Below are positions 28,101 to 36,762 of a DNA stretch of 64,000 nucleotides, piece by piece. The position numbers and the translations under genes were made by a program. Below the pieces are notes generated by a model, which was not told where the DNA came from, did no database searches, and worked only from the letters and a program-made list of their open reading frames with translations. The stretch lies in NCBI GenBank assembly GCA_030141605.1, contig JAQGDQ010000353.1:151287-215286 (forward strand), written 5' to 3'. Within the stretch, counting starts at the first letter, position 1, and each line of letters begins with the position of its first letter. Origin of the DNA: Tubiluchus corallicola (taxonomy: Eukaryota > Priapulida > Priapulimorpha > Priapulimorphida > Tubiluchidae).

Positions 28101-31100
28101 TTAAGTTGTTATTATTATAATTATTAACTCCTTCAGGACCTGTGCTGCATTTTGCATGGGTTCATGGAAAACTGCTCTCACTAAACAGAGATTACGTTCT
28201 ATTTCGTAATTTTTGTGGGTAATCTACTCCTCACACAATGGATTTTTATGCAAAACTATATATATGAAATGCATTTGCTTACCTTACGCCAAGTTAAAAA
28301 TCGATTTTTGGCAAAATAAAAGTAAAATAAAAAATTCAGTAACTGTAGTATTGGCACTGTAACAATATACAGTATCACTTGTGTGAATTCGGTAAAATTT
28401 CAACTGTCCAAATGCAACCTTCTGACACACTTTGGCCACAAGTCACCTCTATTTTTAAAGAGAAATTCCTGTAAAAAGATAAAATGATCTCAATTTCTCC
28501 TTGGTTGATCAGTTGTTTTTCCTGGAATAGCAGTACAACTCTGCACAGCTCGGACTGTAGCAAACAGGCGTTCAATAAAATAGTGTGTACGATCACGCAA
28601 GTGTACACCAGACTAAGCTACTCAATAGGCTAAGATGAAGTGCCTAAAAAGGGCATGGTTTTCTTAATTTTCCAATTAAATTACTTAATATGTTTAAACG
28701 AATAACACGATTGGATAGCCGATATTCTCCTGATAGAACAGTACATAATTTGCAATCATTTAGTTATGTCTGTGCTCATACAGTAGCAGAAAAGTCATAG
28801 ATCTTATAAGAGCTATTTTAAATGGTGTGGTCCTGGAGGAGTCAAATCCTACTGAGTATTGAGCATATTGTTACTGGTCATGCATCGTGTTTTTAATTAT
28901 ACATGACTAATTTTAATTACACTGTTGATGTTATTTAATGCTACTATGATTATATTCTTGTGTTATTATTTGTATTTTGATTGTAACTGCATGTGCTATG
29001 GTTTGCCTCTCATTATGTGATTTACAAAGCAGAAGCGGAACTAAATGTGGCAAGCAGGGGGGGGGGCAAACATTTTCTGATAGGGCGAGGTATCCGAAGT
29101 GGTTAAATAATGGTTAAGCCAATTTTTAACCCTTTTTATACTGCATGCAGGCCTATAATTAGCATGTGTGTAAGACGGCGTAGCGGACAGAGCAATAATG
29201 AGAAAGCTAACTCTCAGTTAACCTAACGTTATTAATGTGCCTCTAACTAAATTGTTATTTACAGAAATTTATCACACACAAGTTTTAAGAAAATAATACG
29301 CAGGAAATAATGTCAAAATCAAAATGAAATGTGGAACGATACGTCATTCAAAAAGTCACACCAGCTTTGTTACGACAACAAGTTTATTGTGTCATAATTT
29401 TAACGTCGCAGCAAAGTACCTCCCATGCAGATTATTAATTTTATAAATCTAAGTAATGTTGTAGCAGAAATATATAAAGCATTTGATGGAACTTATAAAA
29501 TTAGACCAATATAGTGTTTAATTATTCCTAGTTTAAGTTGCCAACTTTTATGTTTTATTAGAAATTCCGAACATGGAAAACAGTGCATTATCTTTGACAC
29601 AGTTTAATTACTTTTAATTATGTCTAGCAGCATCTTTTCATGAGTTTACTTGTTAATCACTGATGTCATAATTAATGTTGTGTTGTTAGGGAGCAGAAAG
29701 AAAGACAAGAGATGAAGAAAGGCGAGCAGCTAAAAGGAAAATGGCCTCAACATGTAAGATTTTTTGCCTAAAAATCAATATTAGCTTGAACCATTGCAAA
29801 AAGTTTCATAGTTCAGTGAATTTATGACTGTGAATGCTACAATGTACCTAAATAATTGCAGTTTGTTTCACAACAGTTATTACCCCTTGTGAGTAATGAG
29901 TTGAAAAAAGAATGGAGATGCGGGAATTGAACCCAAGACCTGGAATTAGACTTTGCTTTCAACTGCTTCACAATTTTTCAACGTTTCCTTTTCTTTATTC
30001 AACTCATTGCCCGAAATGTGTGATAATTGTCGTAAAGTAAGCCACAATTGCATTCTGGCTTGCAGCGTCATAATTTAATTAATGAAATCATTGATTGTGG
30101 AAAATATCAAAAAGCTTATCGATAAAAATGCTGATACTAGAATTTAATATATATCAAATCTAACTAGTTGACTGTTGTTTCTGAGAGCATCAGAAACTGA
30201 AGAATTCGCCACCTTTGTCTTTTGACATTGCTAACAGAGGTCAAAGGTCAGAGTAGTTTACTATTGTTTCTGAGAGCATCAGAAACTGAAGAGTTTGCCA
30301 CCTTTGTCCTTTGACATTGCTAAGAGAGGTCAAAGGTCAGAGTAGTTGACTATTGTTTCTGAGAGCATCAGAAACTGAAGAGTTCACCACCTTTGTCTTT
30401 TGACATTGCTAACAGAGGTCAAAGGTCAGAGTAGTTGACTATTGTTTCTGAGAGCATCAGAAACTGAAGAGTTCGCCACCTTTGTCCTTTGACATTGCTA
30501 ACAGAGGTCAATGGTCAGAGTAGTTGACTATTGTTTCTGAGAGCATCAGAAACTGAAGAGTTCACCACCTTTGTCTTTTGACATTGCTAACAAGAGGTCA
30601 ATGGTCACTAGTACAATGGTCAGAGTACTGGCCCGCTGTAATACCTATCTCTTGAGTTTTACAACCCACAATTGTGCACTTTCGCAATTCTGTTGAGTTG
30701 TTTAAGAAGTACCGGTCAATAGACCTTGATTCTTTTTTCCCAAGGTCAGCAAAAGTTGCACCACTGTCCTAGCACTTTGTATAGGCATCCATCACATAAG
30801 TTACATAACTGTATTGTTGAGACTAGGGTAGAGAATGACAAATGACCACTGACCTTCACTCTTTGGTTCCAAGTCACAGTGCACTACGCCATTGTTTCGT
30901 CATGTACTGAATGCTAGTCAACTGTTCAGCTGGTCGTTCAATGCAGTTACATGATCTTTCTTTTACAATGTTCCATCTAATTGCTCTATAATTCACACAT
31001 TACACATATATTATTATTATTATCATCATTTATTTTCGAACACACATTTTCGTACACTTAAATTACATAAGTGGTTCAATTAAAAGAAATTAGTAGACTA

Positions 31101-31132
31101 GTTGTAAAAGCAAAAATAAATATTAAACACTG

Positions 31133-31184
<52 letters not shown>

Positions 31185-34001
31185 CGACAATGACGACAAC
31201 AAAAAAACACGGATATTATTTACATACAAGAAGACAAAGCATTTAATTTAAAAAAAACACCACATATTATAACATTTTTCTCAATTGTTACTTTGATAAA
31301 AAATTGAAATTCCTGTTTTCACTACAATTTGTACAATCTTATGCTGCGTTTATTGTCGCTATCTGCCTGGAATTTAACTCGCATTTTTTTTAGAATTTTA
31401 CGAGATAGTACATGAAAATTTCTAAATACATGTTATAGGGCAACATTATTTTCTATAACAATTTTATACAAGTTCAAATCCATTAATAGGTTTACATCAT
31501 ATAATGTATGTTTGGCTATAAAGTTGATTATCGAGTTACTACTATTTTTACATACTATACAAAATTTAAGAAACCGTTTAGCAAAGTGCTTACTTGGCTG
31601 AATGGTACCAGCCGTATGGGACAAAATAAAAGTGTGAACTTGGCTGAATGGTACTAGCAGTATGGGACAAAATAAAAGTGTGAACTTGGCTGAATGGTAC
31701 TAGCAGTATGGGACAAAATGAAAGTGTGAACTCTATACGACAGTTTCCATAAGTTACGGATAGCAATATTCCAAGCGGTATCGATAAAATGTATTTTCGA
31801 ATTACGTAACCTCCAACTCTAGCAACCGTAATCATATGTCCTAGACAATATTTGAAGTAGTTTACATTTTAAGTCAGAACAAGCAAATGTGAAGTTGGCA
31901 CATATACTATTGGCCTCACTTCGTTTACTAAAAATATCAGCATCATTCGTTAAATTACATGTAATCACGTGACCCAAATGAGTGACTTTATCTGTCCAGG
32001 TTAAAGGTGTATTGTCCAGCAATACAGTCGAATAGGGTTTGGAGAGTTAATGCATTTACTTTTTATTTTCGTACCTTAAACATTAACCTAATTAATATCA
32101 AATTCTTTGATATACTGTTCACATATTAGAAGAATTCTTTGCAACACTCTTACATTCGGTACCAATTATTTGTACATTTGCGAAATCTTTTAACGAAAAC
32201 ATTTATTAATATTTCATAGCACTTTATTTTATTTAAGCAGCACGAAAGAAAATTGAAGAGATGTATCATCCCGCGTGTGAAAGATCAGAATTCTATTCAA
32301 TGAGCGATCTCAGCAAGCGCCCGGTTCTCTTTTCACCATCCGACCACCATGGACCTGGGGTAATAATAAGAAAAGTATGGTCAACCCCCCCGGACTTTAC
32401 TTTTTGTTTTTTCTGTAACTGTTAAACTATTACACTTTTAATGTAATCTGTGAAATCATCATCCTCAACTTTTTGTTGGCTACTTCATGCAGCAATTGTT
32501 GTGATTCTTTACTGTTGTTTTTGGTAATTTAGATACTTTTTGAATTGCAATCATTGTTGTTTTCTATATATTTTCGTGTAAAGTGTACTATATAAACTGT
32601 ACTATACTAACACTATAGTACAGTGGATTAGCTCTCATATTACAAGCAATGGTGCATTTTCTGAGAAAATTGTGAATTTTTTTACTTAAGTAGACACCAT
32701 AACATTTCATTTTATATGGAGGGAAATCAAGTTTGACCTTTGATGGTTATTAGAGGTCATATTCAAAATGGCCACCAATGAAAATGACAAAACTCTTTAA
32801 AACGTCATAATTTTGCCAATATTTAACATAGAGCTACAAGATAAAGCATCTAAATATACTAAAATTTAATTTAGCATTTAATACAATACATCTGAAAACA
32901 AGATTTTCTAATCACTTTTGAATATTTGACTTTGCATTTGACAGAAATCCAAGATGGCGCTTATGCATGCAATTCTCAAATATCAAATATTCTCAAAAAA
33001 TGCACAGTTCTTATGCTTTAGACTTATCTGCTATACTACTATATATCAGGGATTAATAGACGCCAACTATTGCATACCAGCTCCCAATAATAGTGGCTTA
33101 TAACAGATAACAGTTAACCCAAAATCAAATTTGTCGGAGACTGTGAAAAATTGTGAACAATTGTTGTGTGAGTCTAAACCTCGACTCAGCTTACAATTTA
33201 TTGATTTGGTTCACAATTTCTGCTTTGCTTAACACATTAACTGTCAGGTTAATTGTTGAGAATTACTGACTTATTATGTATATTGATTATTGGATAGCAG
33301 GTGTCACCATTAATAGAGATTAATTAATTAACTTTGATGATTATGTAAAAAGATTTTATTGGTGTTATGTCTTCTTAATTTGCTGTGTGTTACATATTAG
33401 GTAGTTCCAGTTGAAGTAGCTTACTATCAAGAGGCTTCGTCGAGTTTGGCTGTAGCAGCTTCCGTAAGGTACGGTAGAGTTCTGCTCTTTTTTCAATGTA
33501 GCTCATGACATTTCATCATTTTTCTTTGAAGTATTTCCTTAATAACTATGCAACTTATATGGAAGCAATTCATGTAATACTATATATATATATATAATGG
33601 TTTATAAAAAGAACACCCTTAAGAACACAGGAAGCTAGATAGTAGTAATTTTAAGTAATTATGTAATTATATATATATAGGCACCATAACACTTCATTTT
33701 ATACATGGAGGGAAATCAAGTTTGACCTTTGATGGCTGTTAGAGGTCATATTCAAAATGGCCACCATCAAAAATGACAAATTTCTTTAAATCGTCATAAT
33801 TTTGCCAATATTTAACATAGAGCTACAAAATAAAGCATCTCAATATGCTAAAATTTAATTTGGCATCTAATACAATACATCTGCAAAGAATATTTTAAAT
33901 CATTTCTGAATATTTGACTTTGTATTTGACAGAAATCTAAGATGGCCAAGAAATTCTCAAATATTAGAAACGATTTATATATATATATATACATATATAT
34001 G

Positions 34002-34032
<31 letters not shown>

Positions 34033-34153
34033 GTATATGTATATATGTATATGTATATATATGTGTATATGTATATATATGTATGTATATATGTATATGT
34101 GTATGTGTATATGTATATGTATATATGTATATGTATATATGTATATATATATG

Positions 34154-34190
<37 letters not shown>

Positions 34191-36715
34191 TACTGAAATA
34201 ATTTTAATTTTAATTTTGTTCTGTAAGGATTTGCATCATCATAATGATAATGATAAATTTTTATTGAACTAAATGGTAATGAATATTACACACACACAGT
34301 GCCTCCATTTGCAGGCAGATGTTTACGCAAGTTTAACGTAATGCAGTGCAATCTTATTCGCTAATAATGCCTAGTGGAATTGTGACGTTTCAAAATGAAT
34401 TCGTTGTGATGATAAATTCAAGTAGTCGAATCAAAGTCAAACATTTTCAAAAAGTAGTTGTAAATGTTGTTGTCGTAGTCTTTATGTGTTGATGCATTAT
34501 GGGAACACTAAATATACTAGTAATTGAATGAAAAATTGATTTTAATAAAATATCCATTTGTATTTTTAGCCCAGTTCCTCCTGTGCAGGATAAGTTAGAA
34601 GAATATCATTCAGCTGTGAGGTGAGTTTAATTAATTAAGTTGATTTTGTTAAAGGAAAACAGGATGATTTTTCATATCCTACCCCTTTTTAGAGTGCGGT
34701 AAAAGTATATGTTTTAACACTTATAACAATGCCAAAGCATTTCTGATAATTATGGTTAAAAACTTAGTTAACAACAGGCGAGCCAAACAGGTCATGACAT
34801 CACAACTGAACATAATTTTCAATAGTACAAGCATTCTATGAGCTTATTGCACACGTTTGCTACTGTTTTACAGTACAATATTCAGTGTATATAACGACTC
34901 GCCAAATTTTAAGTTTAAAAGTTCAAGCATCAGCACTCGAGTGTGTGTACTACATCACTGAACTGAGGTACAGCAGATTTGGACAACACATTTTTAACAT
35001 GCAGGTGCTAGTGCCCATCTAACTAGTGAGCGGGGCAAATGCAATATTACATTTCTGTGGTAATAACTCTTTCACATAAGTCATTCTTGAAAATATAGGA
35101 TGTTCCTTCCCAATATTTTATAGATTAGAATATTTTAAGCTGTAGATTAGGATTGTGTCCTGTTTTCTTTAAATATTAAAGATATTTCTGTCAAGTCAAT
35201 ATATTTTAAATAATATATTTGTTATCCACCATTATCTGGGCATTTTGATTTCATTGTATATTGCTTTTGTAGCAGCCCGGATCAACGCACGGATAAACTC
35301 GAAGAGGTTTTGACAGAATCTGAACTTCTTTTACCTGCTGCAAAGAAACAAAAAACCGATGCTGGTGATAGAATCATGCTATATGTAAAAGAAGAAACGG
35401 AAAAAGCTTTTAATCCGTTTCATTTGGTTCCACCTATTGTTGCCAGCTTGCTGAATGCCGTTGAAATAAAGTACAAAGTTCCAAAAGAAAGTGTACGAAA
35501 TGTTTTTAAAGTATCTAAGAAAGGGTAAGAAATGTCGATTACTACGTTTAAAAATGTCTGTTTTGTTTAACGTAACTACTATATGTTTAAGATAGGTTTT
35601 GATTTTTGAGGTATAGACTTTTTTGTCAGTATGACTCAGTGGCGTAGCTAACGGGTGAGCAAGCGGAGCAACCACTTGTACGTGACATGCGTTCGACTTC
35701 ATTTTATGTGAAGAAAAAATAAAAATTCTTTCTGCTAAACCAACGTCAAAACATTAAGTAACTGGTATAATGATAATTAATAAAAATATGACATGACGAA
35801 ATGTGAAGAAATGAAACTTACATCTTTGCCGCATACTGGTGACTCACTTCTTTCATATCCTAGCTGTGAAATGAGGCCAATGGCCTATTTCCTGTCCTAG
35901 CTTACCTGTCTAAATTTGCAAAAAACCAACACCAGGAGGCACCACGTGCTTATATCCAAAACACCACTCCCCAGAGAAAATTTTTCAAAATTGGTGCCTT
36001 TTCAAGAATGGAATCATTATTTTATTTGATCAACCCGCCTTCCATGTTTTTGAAATGAGCGTGCATTTACACAACTCATTTGTCAAGGTTGACTTATCAA
36101 AGTGCCACAAATCTAATTATTATAATATATTTTTGTCACACGATTGTCTAGTAGTAGGCGTACTGTCAACTATATACTGCAAAGACAAGTTTCGGCGCCT
36201 TATTATACTCATTATTTCGTAGTTCTTATACAAAATAACAATTATGTACTCCATTTAAAACTGTATCTTCCGCGTGTTTCACTTTTAAACACAAAATTAA
36301 TATGTATAATCATTGCGTTAAAAATTGTTTGGTGTGTGTCATGGTACCTTTTTTAGTGCTTGCTCCGCCTAACATTGAAATCTGGCTACGCCCCTGATGA
36401 CTATATGTTTGGCAAAGTTATATATGGTAGCAGTTTCATTTTGTGTGACTGTTATTTAGCTGTATGACATGTTTTTTTAAAATGACCTGCCTAACTTTTA
36501 TAATTTTACTTTAGCTCTTTATTTTGATTTTGAAAAAAAAATTTAAAGAAAAAATCATTATGGGAAATATTGTATGATGTCGATAATTTGCTTTTGCTGC
36601 TAACATAGTAATAATGATGATGCTGGCGATGATGATGATGATGATGATGATGATGGTGATGGTGGTGATGGTAACAACAACAACAACAACAACAACAATG
36701 ATAACAACAACAACA

Positions 36716-36762
<47 letters not shown>

